The notes: generated by a model not told the origin, from the sequence alone. 64,000 nt of DNA from JAPLIS01 sp963719415 (GCA_963719415.1 OY970383.1:1240001-1304000); one strand, 5' to 3'. Shown: positions 51,012 to 60,664, counted from the stretch's first letter. A program made the numbers and translations.

Positions 51012-52334
51012 ATGAGTAAGCGTATATTCCCTAAGGTTGTAGTTGTGGGCAGAACAAATGTTGGAAAATCAACCTTGTTTAATAGATTATCAGTTGATGT
51101 TAAAAGCATTATGTTAGATCAAGAAGGGGTAACTCGAGATCCTATTCATGATGTAGTTTTTTGGCAGGGTCATTCCTTTGAATTGATTGATACCGGCGGT
51201 ATTAGTTTACGAAAGACAAATGATGATATTCTCGAACAGACGCGTAAAAAAGCTTTGGCAGAATTAGAAAGTGCGGTTGTTATATTATTTATGTGTGATG
51301 GTAAAGTTGGTCTGTTGCCTGAAGATAGAGAAATTATGAATTTGTTGCATAAGTTGGGCAAAAAGACTTTTTTAGTAATTAATAAAATTGATGCGCATGT
51401 AGCGAAAGAGCAGTTATATGAATTTGATATGTTAGGATTCAAACAACAGTTCCCTCTTTCTGCTCAGCATGGTACCGGTATAGCGGATTTATTAGAAGCT
51501 ATTGTGGGTGCAATTGCAGATACGCCACCTATTTTAGTGGAACAAAAACCAGAATGTAAGGTGGTTATTTTAGGAAAGCCGAATGTAGGTAAATCATCAT
51601 TGCTTAATGCATTATTAAAACAAGACCGATCTATTGTATCCAGTATAGCAGGAACAACTCGAGAACCAATTCGTGAGCAGATTACCTTTTATAAAGATAT
51701 CATTGAAGTAACTGATACCCCCGGTATCAGAAAAAAACATGCAGTCCATGATCAACTTGAGACAATGATGGTAAAGACTGCCATGGGTGCGTTAAAAGAT
51801 GCAGACATTGTGTTGTTGGTTGTTGATGCTTCAGAGGGTCAGATGGCTGATCAAGAATTGAAATTAATGTTTTATGCATTTAAAGAGCATTATAAAGCCA
51901 TGATAATTTTGTTTAACAAACAAGATGTGGTAGAAGGCTATGAAAAAGAGACAATGAAATCCAATCTTGAAGAATATAACTATATTATGAAAAAAGTTGC
52001 TTCTTTATCTATATCCTGCAAAACGGGAAAAAACATAGGTCTTATATTACCTCTTATAGAAAAGGTAAGGCAGCGATATACACAGCAATTGGCCGATGAT
52101 GAATTGACTTTCTTGTTTAAAGAAGCATTAATTAAAAAACCTTTGTATAGGCAAGGTCTTTTGCTACGAGTTGCTCGCGTAAATCAGGTACAAACAGGAC
52201 CTATAACCCTTGTTTTGAGAGTAAATTTGCCACAGTTTTTTGGCGATAAAGAATTTGGTTTTCTCGAATCAATGCTGCGTAAAAAATATGATTTAAAAGG
52301 GGTTCCTATTCATTTTATTGCTCGAAAGCATTAA
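51012..52334 (+). CDS. der: GTPase Der (EngA), ribosome assembly
   Basis: Der has two GTPase domains in tandem and helps 50S subunit maturation. G1 motifs are GRTNVGKSTLFNRL (about 12-25) and GKPNVGKSSLLNALL (about 184-198). G3 motifs are DTGG and DTPG, and G4 motifs are NKID and NKQD. A C-terminal KH-like domain ends with GVPIHFIARKH. Length 440 is standard. It follows dnaX closely and probably shares its transcript. Confidence 0.97.
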   Translation: MSKRIFPKVVVVGRTNVGKSTLFNRLSVDVKSIMLDQEGVTRDPIHDVVFWQGHSFELIDTGGISLRKTNDDILEQTRKKALAELESAVVILFMCDGKVGLLPEDREIMNLLHKLGKKTFLVINKIDAHVAKEQLYEFDMLGFKQQFPLSAQHGTGIADLLEAIVGAIADTPPILVEQKPECKVVILGKPNVGKSSLLNALLKQDRSIVSSIAGTTREPIREQITFYKDIIEVTDTPGIRKKHAVHDQLETMMVKTAMGALKDADIVLLVVDASEGQMADQELKLMFYAFKEHYKAMIILFNKQDVVEGYEKETMKSNLEEYNYIMKKVASLSISCKTGKNIGLILPLIEKVRQRYTQQLADDELTFLFKEALIKKPLYRQGLLLRVARVNQVQTGPITLVLRVNLPQFFGDKEFGFLESMLRKKYDLKGVPIHFIARKH

Positions 52335-52418
52335 TTCTTTTTTCAGGTTTAATTTTATAGTACTATAGCAATAATAGAATAATCTTTTTTGCTCGTCTAT
52401 TTTATTAAGGAGTTAGTT

Positions 52419-52769
52419 ATGGAAAAAAGAATAGTTTTCAGGGGTGTTGATCATTCTGATATTGCCGAAACATATGCGAATAAGCAATTGAAAAAGATTG
52501 AAAAATTTTTAGCGCATGAACCGACTCCGGTAACGATAGATCTGATATTTGAACCTTCAAAGCTAAGGCAGCATAGTCGCGTCGAGCTTTTAATTAAAAG
52601 TCCGCACTATGATCTCGTATCTCATTATGAGCACGAAGGTGTAGAATTTTACCAAGCCCTTGATCATGTTATTGATTGCATGTATCGTCAATTAATAAAG
52701 GCAAAAGAAAGAAGGGTTGAGGAGCGTAAGGAGGTCGGTAGGCATGAAGATTTTAAAAAGCAACGTTAA
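52419..52769 (+). CDS. Ribosome hibernation promoting factor (HPF/RaiA family)
   Basis: The ATG at 52419 is chosen over an upstream one because AAGGAG stands 6 bases before it. The 116-residue protein is a short HPF/YfiA-type: beta-alpha-beta-beta-beta-alpha with YANKQLKKIEKFL in helix 1 and FYQALDHVIDCMYRQLIKAKER in helix 2. It binds the 30S decoding centre and silences ribosomes in stress or stationary phase. It lacks the C-terminal dimerisation domain of long HPF; the end is a short charged tail. Confidence 0.88.
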   Translation: MEKRIVFRGVDHSDIAETYANKQLKKIEKFLAHEPTPVTIDLIFEPSKLRQHSRVELLIKSPHYDLVSHYEHEGVEFYQALDHVIDCMYRQLIKAKERRVEERKEVGRHEDFKKQR

Positions 52770-52793
52770 TTATTATAGCCCATTATTTGGGGG

Positions 52794-53867
52794 TTAATTT
52801 TTATAGTTTTTGTGTAAATTAATTTTAGTATCTCGTGAATTAATTTTTGCGTGAATTAGATACCATGATTTTAATGCCAAACTATAACAGAGAACTGAAC
52901 TAGCGATCATAACCATGCTGATTGTTGTTTTGGTTGTAGCAAATTTTTTGCTAGAGTTGTTAATTGATCGTAATTGACGTAAGCCTAAATACAATAAGAT
53001 GCTAGCAGTAAAGCACCATTGGAGAGAATAGGGTATATAGTAGTCGGTTTGGTAGTTGGTTTGCACGTGCCTGATTACCTGTTTAATACAAGAATAGTAG
53101 TTTTGTATTAAGTCAGGTCGTGGCTTATGTGGGGAGCTGTGTTTAGCGCTGTGCGCAGACTGGTTAATAGAGTAATGACCGGGATCATAGTTAGATATAT
53201 TTTTTTGTTCAGCGCTATTTCCCTTATCTAGAATTTTTTTATTGAGCACTCTTTCTTTATTTGGTACTCTATTCGGCTTGGCATCCAGTTTTATTTTTAC
53301 GTATCTATCTAATTCTGAGTCTGTTTTTATATCTAGTTGCGGGTCTAAGCTTTTTTGGGTATCAATAAATGGCACAAATTCATGTCTAATCTGATTGTCT
53401 GATTTTCCATAATAGATAACATGAATATTTGCTTTATTGGTATAGGGTATAGAAGGATCTCGTCTCGTCGCATTCAGGGTGATAGCAAACGGTTTTATAT
53501 ATATTTTTTTATTTTTTTTCAGTAAAGGGTCATAACGATCGATAGGTTCTTTTGAAGGAACCCAATTTGAGAGTAAAAGATTCGAATCGTCTGTTGAAAT
53601 CGATAGATAGTCATGATATATATAATCATCGTCAGCAACTACTTTATAAGCCATTTTATCTATAGCTATTTTATTTACGCTTGCTTTATCCAGAGTTACT
53701 TTATCAGTCGCTGTATCTATAATTTTATGAGTAACTCTCTTCTGTTTTTTGTCGTTATTGGCTATAAAATTAATTATAATTGCATGATCGCCAACGTTAT
53801 TGTTATTGTCGCCTGTTTCATGGATAATAGTATCACTTGTTATGATAATTTTGGTGTTATGGGTCAT
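52794..53867 (-). CDS. Hypothetical protein with two C-terminal membrane helices
   Basis: I do not recognise this 357-residue protein. It is hydrophilic over most of its length, rich in Asp, Lys, Asn and Ile. The C-terminal 80 residues contain two membrane helices (WCFTASILLYLGLRQLR and ISMVMIASSVLCYSLALKSWYLI). The N-terminal part has beta-like strings with IIITSDTIIHETGDNNNN and a repeat-like IATDKV/IAIDKMAYKV. It would be a tail-anchored protein with a large domain on one side of the membrane. It begins 17 bases after the gene at 53885-54598 on the same strand, so they are probably one operon. Confidence 0.6.
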   Translation of the reverse strand: MTHNTKIIITSDTIIHETGDNNNNVGDHAIIINFIANNDKKQKRVTHKIIDTATDKVTLDKASVNKIAIDKMAYKVVADDDYIYHDYLSISTDDSNLLLSNWVPSKEPIDRYDPLLKKNKKIYIKPFAITLNATRRDPSIPYTNKANIHVIYYGKSDNQIRHEFVPFIDTQKSLDPQLDIKTDSELDRYVKIKLDAKPNRVPNKERVLNKKILDKGNSAEQKNISNYDPGHYSINQSAHSAKHSSPHKPRPDLIQNYYSCIKQVIRHVQTNYQTDYYIPYSLQWCFTASILLYLGLRQLRSINNSSKKFATTKTTISMVMIASSVLCYSLALKSWYLIHAKINSRDTKINLHKNYKN

Positions 53868-53884
53868 ATGTTATTGTGTAACGT

Positions 53885-54598
53885 TTAATGTGTTGGGTTT
53901 GATTCTTCTGTTTGATTTAGTTTTTCTGTAGAGTTTGGTTCTTCTGTAGAGTTTGGTTCTTCTGTTGGGTTTAATTCTTCGTAATCGACGATTATTTTTT
54001 GACCAATAGAATCAACCATAAATATACTCTGTTCTAGTAGTTCTTGTGCCCAGGTATTTCCGTTTTCTGGTCTCTTGCTGATTTGCTTTAAGAGTATTTC
54101 TTTTAATGGATCAAGAGTCTGCTTTAAAGCATCTTTCCCGTTATCAGGTTCTGTATTATTAGTTTCAGCCTTATCGATTTCTGTTTTTTTAACCTCTGTT
54201 TTTTTAGCGAGCAATAAAGAATCAGTTATGAGAGTAACTATTTTCTTATATTGTTCAATGATATCTTGAAGTAGTTGCACATTTTGAGCGTGCTGATCTG
54301 TTGTTGCAAGATCTTGCGCCATCATAATGCCATCGTAATACATAGATTCTATAAAGGGAAATAGTCTGTTGATCATAAAATCATGCCATTCTGTTGGATT
54401 CAGGTTTGCTGAAGTCAAGATATGAGGAGCGTTTATCATGGGTGATGATATTTCACTGAGCGTATTCTGTAGACGAGTAGCTTCAGTAGCTCGATCGGCG
54501 TGTATGCTCGATAGAGAAATAAAGAAGCCCATAAAAAGTCCTACAAATAATTTTTTTTTAATTGCATGTATTTTTTTAATTGCATGTATTTTATTCAT
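53885..54598 (-). CDS. Secreted helical hypothetical protein with TEE repeats
   Basis: The 237-residue product has a basic N-terminus with a duplicated IHAIKK (a 15-bp duplication at about 54555-54590), then a signal peptide (LFVGLFMGFFISLSSIHA). The mature part is helical and includes WHDFMINRLFPFIES, which resembles the W-x-x-[LFM]-[MV] segment of the next two upstream genes (WNMLVNNALK, WNNLVMSAIQ). The end carries a tandem NPTEEPNSTEEPNSTE repeat. The family is unknown; it appears to be the first of a set of three secreted paralogues or analogues at 53.9-56.4 kb. Confidence 0.6.
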   Translation of the reverse strand: MNKIHAIKKIHAIKKKLFVGLFMGFFISLSSIHADRATEATRLQNTLSEISSPMINAPHILTSANLNPTEWHDFMINRLFPFIESMYYDGIMMAQDLATTDQHAQNVQLLQDIIEQYKKIVTLITDSLLLAKKTEVKKTEIDKAETNNTEPDNGKDALKQTLDPLKEILLKQISKRPENGNTWAQELLEQSIFMVDSIGQKIIVDYEELNPTEEPNSTEEPNSTEKLNQTEESNPTH

Positions 54599-54730
54599 GT
54601 TTTATTTCTCTATTTAGGTGTTATTTAGTTGCTTTTTTCTGTTTAATAATAATCATGTTTTTTATTTTTTTTAATTACGCCCCTTAAAAATATACCAATT
54701 TAAGATATATTTATTTATGAGTATACTCTT

Positions 54731-55852
54731 TTACGCAAAATATTCGCCTTCGTCGTCGTCCTCTTCTTCGTTTTCTTTTTTGGCAGAGCTTTCTAGTGTT
54801 ATTTTTTCTAATCTTTTTCTCTCTCTTTTTTCAGATTCTTCTTTTTTATTTTTTTCAAATTCTTCTCGGGTAACGGTTCCAGCTTGTCTGGTCGCTCTTG
54901 CTCGAGTAGGAGGAGCTGTTTTTGAAAGAGCTAATTTTGCTGGATATTGGATATAGGGGTGAGTAGACTGTTGTTGTTGAGTAGCTGTTTTTATTGGTTG
55001 TGTTTCGGTGAGTTGTCCAGTTTCGCCCGTTTCTCTTCTTATAAATTCTACTAAAGCTATAGCTTCTTCCGGTGTTTTTGTTGATTGCACTATGGTTTTG
55101 CCGGTTCCCGCTTTCTGTCTTTTTTCTTTTCCAGAAGTTGCTTGTGTGGGTGCAGGGGACTTGGCAGCAGCAGTTGGTCTAAGATGAGCGTTTGGAGTTT
55201 GAGAGCTTGCAGTACGAGGGTTTTTAGCCTGAGTGCTTCGTGTAAATGATTGTTGAGAGTTTGTTATTATGTTTTCATAATTTTTTACTTTTTGTATAAT
55301 AGTTTCTGCGATTTTTATTAAATATTCGCCTATAATTATACAGGTATTTTGTGCATTTTTTTTATGTGCAACACCCAAATAAAAGTTAGTATGTTTCACC
55401 GTTTCGATATTCTTTTTTAATGTATCTGTTAAATTCTTTATTGAGTCAGCTTCTGTTGTGTTGTTGTTCGCTAGGAGAGTATTGATTGATTTTTTTAAAT
55501 CTTGGCATAGATGTATAGCGTTTTGTAGCGTCTTGCTTGCAGGAAAGATAGATGCTTGAGCGAGGGATATTTTTAGTGCGTTATTTACCAGCATATTCCA
55601 GTTATTAAGAACTGGTTTATTATCGATCATCGTATTTCCGGGAATAAATCGGGGTGCTGTACCGGTGGTAAATAGAGGCGCTGCAAAGATTACATGTCTT
55701 AGTACATTGCTCGCATTAATAATATTGTTAGTAATATCGTTATCGATGGTACTGTTATTTTTTGCCAGAGTTATTGTCCCATAGAAAGCACAGAAAATGA
55801 TGCCGAGATATAAGGGTAGGGAGGTCATTGTTTTTCTATTTTTGTTTAACAT
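54731..55852 (-). CDS. Secreted helical hypothetical protein
   Basis: The 373-residue product has a signal peptide (about residues 10-30), a helical domain with NNWNMLVNNALKISLAQ and long amphipathic segments to about 215, then a low-complexity Ala/Thr/Gln/Pro-rich linker (about 215-300). It ends in a Glu/Lys-rich charged tail closing in EDDDEGEYFA. AGGTGAT precedes the ATG. No known domain is recognised. The helical domain is comparable in length and position to those of the neighbouring secreted proteins. Confidence 0.6.
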   Translation of the reverse strand: MLNKNRKTMTSLPLYLGIIFCAFYGTITLAKNNSTIDNDITNNIINASNVLRHVIFAAPLFTTGTAPRFIPGNTMIDNKPVLNNWNMLVNNALKISLAQASIFPASKTLQNAIHLCQDLKKSINTLLANNNTTEADSIKNLTDTLKKNIETVKHTNFYLGVAHKKNAQNTCIIIGEYLIKIAETIIQKVKNYENIITNSQQSFTRSTQAKNPRTASSQTPNAHLRPTAAAKSPAPTQATSGKEKRQKAGTGKTIVQSTKTPEEAIALVEFIRRETGETGQLTETQPIKTATQQQQSTHPYIQYPAKLALSKTAPPTRARATRQAGTVTREEFEKNKKEESEKRERKRLEKITLESSAKKENEEEDDDEGEYFA

Positions 55853-55972
55853 ATCACCTACCCTATTTTATCAATATCCTATTTTATAAAGCTCTTTTAA
55901 TATAGTGCTCTATCTTTTTAATATAATACCCCCTGCGTACTATAATTTGGCTATGATTTACTATTGCTTACG

Positions 55973-56431
55973 TTACGCTACGCTTCTTGCACTTCTCATA
56001 ATCATTTGGCCCATAGAGAATAGTCGTTCTTGAAGAAGGTGAACAACTTCTCCTGGTTCATTGATAGCTTGTAGATTTTGTAGAGATCTTTGCAGGGCAG
56101 GTATTTTTCTCATATCTTTGTCTGCAAGAATGTCGTTTATAATTTGGCTTGTTTGATAGATGATCGCCGTACTTTGTTTATTTTGTGGCAGCGCTTGGAT
56201 CGCAGACATTACCAAGTTGTTCCATTGAGCTATAACCTGTTTTTCTTTGTTAGAAACAGATAAAGATTCAAATGGGTTTTGTTGAAAAAACATTGTTTCT
56301 AGATTTTTTAATTGTTGAGCTTTCATTTGTAATTGTTGAGGAGTAAAAGTATCGCTCGCTTTCGAGATACAAAAACCTGCTATAAAAGCCAGGAATAAAG
56401 CTTTTTTGTGATTTTGTTTTGTTTGTTTCAT
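55973..56431 (-). CDS. Small secreted helical hypothetical protein
   Basis: The 152-residue product has a signal peptide (MKQTKQNHKKALFLAFIAGFCISKA) and an all-helical mature part: VIAQWNNLVMSAIQALPQNK, then IIYQTSQIINDILADKDMRK and ALQRSLQNLQAI. It lacks the long linker and tail of the adjacent 373-residue protein and may represent the minimal form of that family. AAGGG precedes the ATG. Confidence 0.6.
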   Translation of the reverse strand: MKQTKQNHKKALFLAFIAGFCISKASDTFTPQQLQMKAQQLKNLETMFFQQNPFESLSVSNKEKQVIAQWNNLVMSAIQALPQNKQSTAIIYQTSQIINDILADKDMRKIPALQRSLQNLQAINEPGEVVHLLQERLFSMGQMIMRSARSVA

Positions 56432-56741
56432 AATTTTCCCTTATTGTTATAATTCATTTATTGTTTTTTTCTCATTTTTACTTAATTATTTTTATAACTC
56501 TTTCTATAGTTATTTTTATAATTGTTTTTATTAGTTTAATTTTAGCATTTTAGTCGATCAACAATCAACAGCTTGTCAATTTTTCTTGTTTTTATATTCG
56601 ATTATTTATCTTTGAGTCAAACTCGTCATCGAAGATTAAGTTTTAGTTGCTAAGTATTAAGTTTTAGTTGCGAAATATTAACTTTTAGTTGAATGATTTA
56701 ATAAATAAGTTTACAATATTCCTATATAATACAGATCTTAG
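56432..56741. other. Gap with three 21-bp direct repeats
   Basis: Units beginning TTAAGTTTTAGTTG start at 56636 and 56657, and a third, TTAACTTTTAGTTG, at 56678; the period is 21 bases. They end about 45 bases before tRNA-Ala. Two helical turns of spacing could suit a binding site, but simple slippage is as likely. The rest of this 310-base gap is AT-rich with no visible gene. Confidence 0.6.
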
Positions 56742-56817
56742 GGGGCTATAGCTCAGTTGGTAGAGCGCATGCATGGCATGCATGAGGTCACCGGTTCGAC
56801 CCCGGTTAGCTCCACCA
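56742..56817 (+). tRNA. tRNA-Ala (GGC)
   Basis: The acceptor GGGGCTA (56742-56748) pairs with TAGCTCC (56807-56813, one G-T pair). D-arm is GCTCAGTTGGTAGAGC. The anticodon stem CATGC/GCATG encloses ATGGCAT with anticodon GGC. The T-arm is CCGGTTCGACCCCGG, and CCA is encoded at 56815-56817. It is the only plus-strand gene within a long minus-strand block of secreted-protein genes. Confidence 0.96.
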
Positions 56818-56877
56818 TTATTATAAGCTTTGTATTCAAAATATTCTATTCTTAAGGCCACAAGTTGGTTTTTTTCT

Positions 56878-58503
56878 TTATGGTCGACCAAATATTCTTG
56901 GTTTTAGTATTCCTACAGGTTTTTGTATTGGTTTTGGTGTTGGTTGGAACCCTGGCAACTTGGCAGGACTACCAAATATTGATTTTCCTGCTTGGGATTG
57001 CCCGAGCTCTTGTGGCGCATCTTTTCTTTGTGTTCCCACTAGTCTTAGATATGCATCAGCATTTGCATTTTCTAGCTCTTTAGCTTCTAGTTGAGCGAGA
57101 AATTCAGCGACAGATTGTGCTTGTTTTGCTTCTTCTTCTCTTTTTGTCTCAGCAGCAATAGAAATTAATTCATTCTCTTTTCCAAGCAAGGATCCTGACA
57201 ATGATAATTCTTCTCGTTTTGATGCTGATGGAAATTCTTCTCGTTTTGATGCTGATGGAAATTCTTCTTGTTTTGATGCTGTAGAAACATCGAACAATTG
57301 TGGCTTTGGGAGGGTGTAGGTAGGAGGCTTTTTTTTGCTCAAAGCTTGACGTCTTAATTCTTCTTCATCTTGATGTTTTTTTGCTTCATTTATCATCGCT
57401 AGTCCTGTTTTTTGTGTACGAGCTAATTCTAATTCTTCGGGATTAACTATAGCTTTTTGAGCAGGAGTTAATTCTTTTGCTAGCTCTAGCTCTAGCTTTA
57501 GTTTTTTTATATTCCTCTCAGCTGTTGCTTTTTCTGCAGGGTCAACTTCTTCTAGACGTCTTTCACGTCTTTTTGTCTCAGCTTCTTGTTCAGCGCGAAT
57601 TTGAGCTTGGCGTGCACGTTGTTCAGGAAATTTTGCTTCAAGATTTTTTTTAGCATGCGTGATTCTAGCGAGTCTTTCTTTCTCCATTTGTTTTTCGGCA
57701 GCGAGTCGTTCTAGTCGTTCTGTTTCAGCTTTCTTTGCTTTTATTTGTGCAATTCGTTGTTGTTGAGCTTTTTCAAGAGTTTTTTGTCGTTCTTCTTCTT
57801 CTTCTTTCATTTCTTTTTTCACGCGTTCTACTGCTTTTGTATGTATTTTTTCTACTTTCGCTCTTGCTATTTTTTCATCTTCTAGGTTTTTCTTTCTCGA
57901 AGCTATTATAGTTTTATTTATTTGATAAATGTTTATAATAGCTTCATAAAGCAAGAGAGTAATATCTCTCGCTTCTCTTTTGTCGGGTGCAAAAAAATAT
58001 TCTTTATCAAGTTCTGTTTTTTGATTCAGTAATCTTTTTATTATGCTGTCTAGCATTTCTATAGAAAATTGTTGAGTAATTAGTTTATCAAGTGACTTGC
58101 TAAAAACTTCTATTTTTTCAATTGATTCCGTTAAAAGTGGATTTGGCTTTGAAAGTTTGTCTGAAAATCGATTTATATATTCGTTGGAAAAAAGTGCTTT
58201 GTTTTTACTTTGTATCCATGGTATAGCTGTTGTTTGCATATAATCTTGTAGATTTTTTATATGTTGTTCGAAAGTTTCGCGTGCAGATGCTGAGGTATAT
58301 ACATATGGATTTTTAGCCAATGCTGTGGTATATACATATGGATTTTTAGCCAAGCTTGTCTCAAGTATGGCTGCCCATAATTCATGTATTTTATTTTTTA
58401 CGGAACGGTACGTAGGAGTTTCTGTAGCGGCTTCGCCCGCATTGAGTTGGCCAATGGCTATTGATAAAAAGAGTACAATATATTTTATGGTTATTTTGCG
58501 CAT
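56878..58503 (-). CDS. Secreted coiled-coil protein, KIKYLxLFLSIAIGQL family member 1
   Basis: The 541-residue product has the shared signal peptide (IKYIVLFLSIAIGQLNA) and the family domain with NRFSDKLSKPNP and KEYFFAPDKREARDITL (about 130-200). A long Glu/Lys/Arg-rich predicted coiled coil follows (about 210-390), then linkers. Two internal duplications are visible: NPYVYTxALAK twice (33-bp repeat at about 58290-58355) and FPSASKREE twice (near 57215-57260). The end is Gly/Pro/Lys-rich (KPIQKPVGILKPRIFGRP). It is the only one of the four paralogues with this large C-terminal addition. Function unknown; export is likely. Confidence 0.65.
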   Translation of the reverse strand: MRKITIKYIVLFLSIAIGQLNAGEAATETPTYRSVKNKIHELWAAILETSLAKNPYVYTTALAKNPYVYTSASARETFEQHIKNLQDYMQTTAIPWIQSKNKALFSNEYINRFSDKLSKPNPLLTESIEKIEVFSKSLDKLITQQFSIEMLDSIIKRLLNQKTELDKEYFFAPDKREARDITLLLYEAIINIYQINKTIIASRKKNLEDEKIARAKVEKIHTKAVERVKKEMKEEEEERQKTLEKAQQQRIAQIKAKKAETERLERLAAEKQMEKERLARITHAKKNLEAKFPEQRARQAQIRAEQEAETKRRERRLEEVDPAEKATAERNIKKLKLELELAKELTPAQKAIVNPEELELARTQKTGLAMINEAKKHQDEEELRRQALSKKKPPTYTLPKPQLFDVSTASKQEEFPSASKREEFPSASKREELSLSGSLLGKENELISIAAETKREEEAKQAQSVAEFLAQLEAKELENANADAYLRLVGTQRKDAPQELGQSQAGKSIFGSPAKLPGFQPTPKPIQKPVGILKPRIFGRP

Positions 58504-58550
58504 TTTTTTACCTTATTCTTTAGGTTTTTTAAATTGATGGAACAGCGTTT

Positions 58551-59213
58551 CTATATCAAGTTCACGTTTTTTTCAAATTTTTGTTTTGTCATTTGTTGTG
58601 TTATTGGAATCTTTTTTTGAAATTGCATGTTAAGGCATTTTTGATAAAGTTTTATAAGAGTATCAAGAAGAAACAGAGCAACATCTCTCGCTTGTCTTTT
58701 GCCAGGCATAATAAAAGATTCTTTAGCTAGTTCTTTTTTGCGATTTTCCAATTCTTTTATTATTTGGTCTAATTCTTCTAATGATTGATTTAAATTCTTT
58801 AGGGCTGCTGGATCTTCAATGGATTTTTCTTGTATTAAGTTAGGAAGTTTTTTATTATATTTCTCTATCGTGTTAATCGATAGCCCGAGAGTGGTGTTTG
58901 AAAATCGTCCTATATTTTTATTTTTCATCGCTGGTATAAGAGTTTTTATATAATCTTTTATAAAAACTACATTTAGTGCTAAATTGTTTTTTTGTGGGCC
59001 GGATACTTTTTCAGGTTGATAGTATAAACTGTCCAAAGAGAGAAGTACGCCTTGAGATGGCGGTTCTATATTTTTTTTGATTTGCTCAAAAGTAGGCAGT
59101 TTTGCGCCAGTGTCTGTCCAATAAAGTCTCTTAAGACTGAAGTTGCTCGCATTGAGTTGGCCGATGGCTACTGATAAAAAGAGAAGAATATATTTTATCG
59201 GTGTTTTAAGCAT
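58551..59213 (-). CDS. Secreted helical protein, same family, member 2
   Basis: The 220-residue product begins MLKTPIKYILLFLSVAIGQLNA, then a helical mature part with NIGRFSNTTLGLSINTI and KESFIMPGKRQARDVALFLLDTLI. These are the two family motifs: RFSxxxLxxSI and a Lys-Arg-x-Ala-Arg-Asp helix. AAGGT 7 or so bases before the ATG and the next bases are conserved in all four members. No known domain is recognised. Confidence 0.65.
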   Translation of the reverse strand: MLKTPIKYILLFLSVAIGQLNASNFSLKRLYWTDTGAKLPTFEQIKKNIEPPSQGVLLSLDSLYYQPEKVSGPQKNNLALNVVFIKDYIKTLIPAMKNKNIGRFSNTTLGLSINTIEKYNKKLPNLIQEKSIEDPAALKNLNQSLEELDQIIKELENRKKELAKESFIMPGKRQARDVALFLLDTLIKLYQKCLNMQFQKKIPITQQMTKQKFEKNVNLI

Positions 59214-59301
59214 TTTTTTTACCTTATAAGTACTTTTTAAATTATTGCTTTGTTAGTTTTAAATTATCGTCTAATTCGTTATTGAAGAACGTCTTTATAT
59301 G

Positions 59302-59826
59302 TTATATATTTGGATAATATTTGTTGTATATTTGAATATAAACATGTATAAGAGCATTAAAAACAACTAGGGCAAGGTCTCTAGCTTTCCTTTTATCTGG
59401 TGCAAAAAAATATTCTTTAGCAAGTATTTCTTTTTGATTTTCTAATGTTGCTATTGCTTTTTTGAACATGGGTCTGGTTGATTGATTTTTAATAGTTTCA
59501 GTAAATTTTTCTGTTATTAATTCATGAAGCGTTTCGCTAAAAGTTTTTATGGTTTTAATCGATTGTTCTAGAGTTTCACTTGAAAATCTCCCTTTATTTC
59601 TTTTTTCGATAAAGGGTATGGCCCCATCCGATATATTAGATTGTATAGTCTGTATCCATTGCTCCAATAGTCTTAGCCTGGGTGGTTTTTCTTGTAAAAT
59701 TGTTGTTATATTTAACTCTGCGCCTAGTATCTCTGGTTTTATTTTATTAATATTTCGTTCAGCATGGAGTTGGCCGATGGCTATTGATAAAAAGAGTATC
59801 AAATATTTTATGTTTGTTTTTTGCAT
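59302..59826 (-). CDS. Secreted helical protein, same family, member 3
   Basis: The 174-residue product is the most compact member: signal peptide (MQKTNIKYLILFLSIAIGQL), an approximately 60-residue helical segment, GRFSSETLEQSIKTIKTF (about 79-96) and LAKEYFFAPDKRKARDLAL (135-153), then a short end. It defines the likely core domain. The two motif segments are almost the same as in member 4. Confidence 0.65.
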   Translation of the reverse strand: MQKTNIKYLILFLSIAIGQLHAERNINKIKPEILGAELNITTILQEKPPRLRLLEQWIQTIQSNISDGAIPFIEKRNKGRFSSETLEQSIKTIKTFSETLHELITEKFTETIKNQSTRPMFKKAIATLENQKEILAKEYFFAPDKRKARDLALVVFNALIHVYIQIYNKYYPNI

Positions 59827-59875
59827 TTTTTACCTTGTTTTATAGTAATATTTCTCAAGCGTCGCTCTGTTACTT

Positions 59876-60664
59876 TTAAAGTATAAATTGTTGTGACTCT
59901 ATATAATCTCTGTGCATTGTATAAAGATTTATAAGAACATTAAAAATAATCAGAGCAAGGTCTCTAGCTTTTCTTTTATCTGGTAGAAGAAAATATTCTT
60001 TAGTGAGTTTTGCTTTTTGACTTTTTAATTGGTCTATTGAACTGTTTAAAATTTTTACAAGAGTTTCTTGGTCGTTGAATGTTGGCGGAGCTATTGTTTT
60101 TCCAAAAAGATTTTGCGTTTTGAGTTTTATTGTCATAATGGATTGTTCTAAAGTTTCACTTGAAAATCGCCCTTTATTTCTTTTTTCGATAAAGGGTATG
60201 GCTTGATTAAATATATAACCTTGTAGAAGGCCTATGCTTTGATTTAAAGTATCTTCATTTTTTTCCCCTGGTTCGTGAGATGTAATGAATAAAGCGTCTT
60301 CTACGCCTCGAGATGCCCAATTTATACTATTTTTTACTTGGTCAAAGGTTGGTTCTGCGGTCTGGTTGCTTTTCACTTCTTCTTTCAAGCGCTTGGCTAT
60401 TTGTTCTTCGAGCAATTCCACTCGATTTTTTGTTTGTGCGAGTGTTAGTTCTTTGGCTTTTTGAGCTCCTTTTTGAGCATTCGTTATTGCTTCTGCTCTT
60501 TGAGCTTCTTGCTCTGCTTGCTTTATTTCTTCTGCTTTTTGAGCTGCTTGCATTATTTCTTCTAGGCTAGGACCTTTTAATACCAAAGGATATTTGCTAG
60601 CACCAAGTTGGCCGATGGCTATCGATAAAAAAAGTACCAAATATTTTATGCTTGTTTTTTGCAT
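59876..60664 (-). CDS. Secreted coiled-coil protein, same family, member 4
   Basis: The 262-residue product has the shared signal peptide (MQKTSIKYLVLFLSIAIGQL), then an inserted Gln/Glu/Ala/Lys-rich coiled coil (about 30-95). The core follows, with GRFSSETLEQSIMTIKL and LTKEYFLLPDKRKARDLAL. It is the first gene in the probable four-gene minus-strand unit. A 59-bp repeat with a palindromic GAGTATACTC centre lies about 60 bases upstream of its start. Confidence 0.65.
   Translation of the reverse strand: MQKTSIKYLVLFLSIAIGQLGASKYPLVLKGPSLEEIMQAAQKAEEIKQAEQEAQRAEAITNAQKGAQKAKELTLAQTKNRVELLEEQIAKRLKEEVKSNQTAEPTFDQVKNSINWASRGVEDALFITSHEPGEKNEDTLNQSIGLLQGYIFNQAIPFIEKRNKGRFSSETLEQSIMTIKLKTQNLFGKTIAPPTFNDQETLVKILNSSIDQLKSQKAKLTKEYFLLPDKRKARDLALIIFNVLINLYTMHRDYIESQQFIL

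Noticed and set aside
57650..57870. TolA-like or translation factor similarity of the coiled coil in family member 1
   Set aside because: Glu/Lys/Arg/Ala-rich coiled coils give spurious matches; there is no supporting domain.
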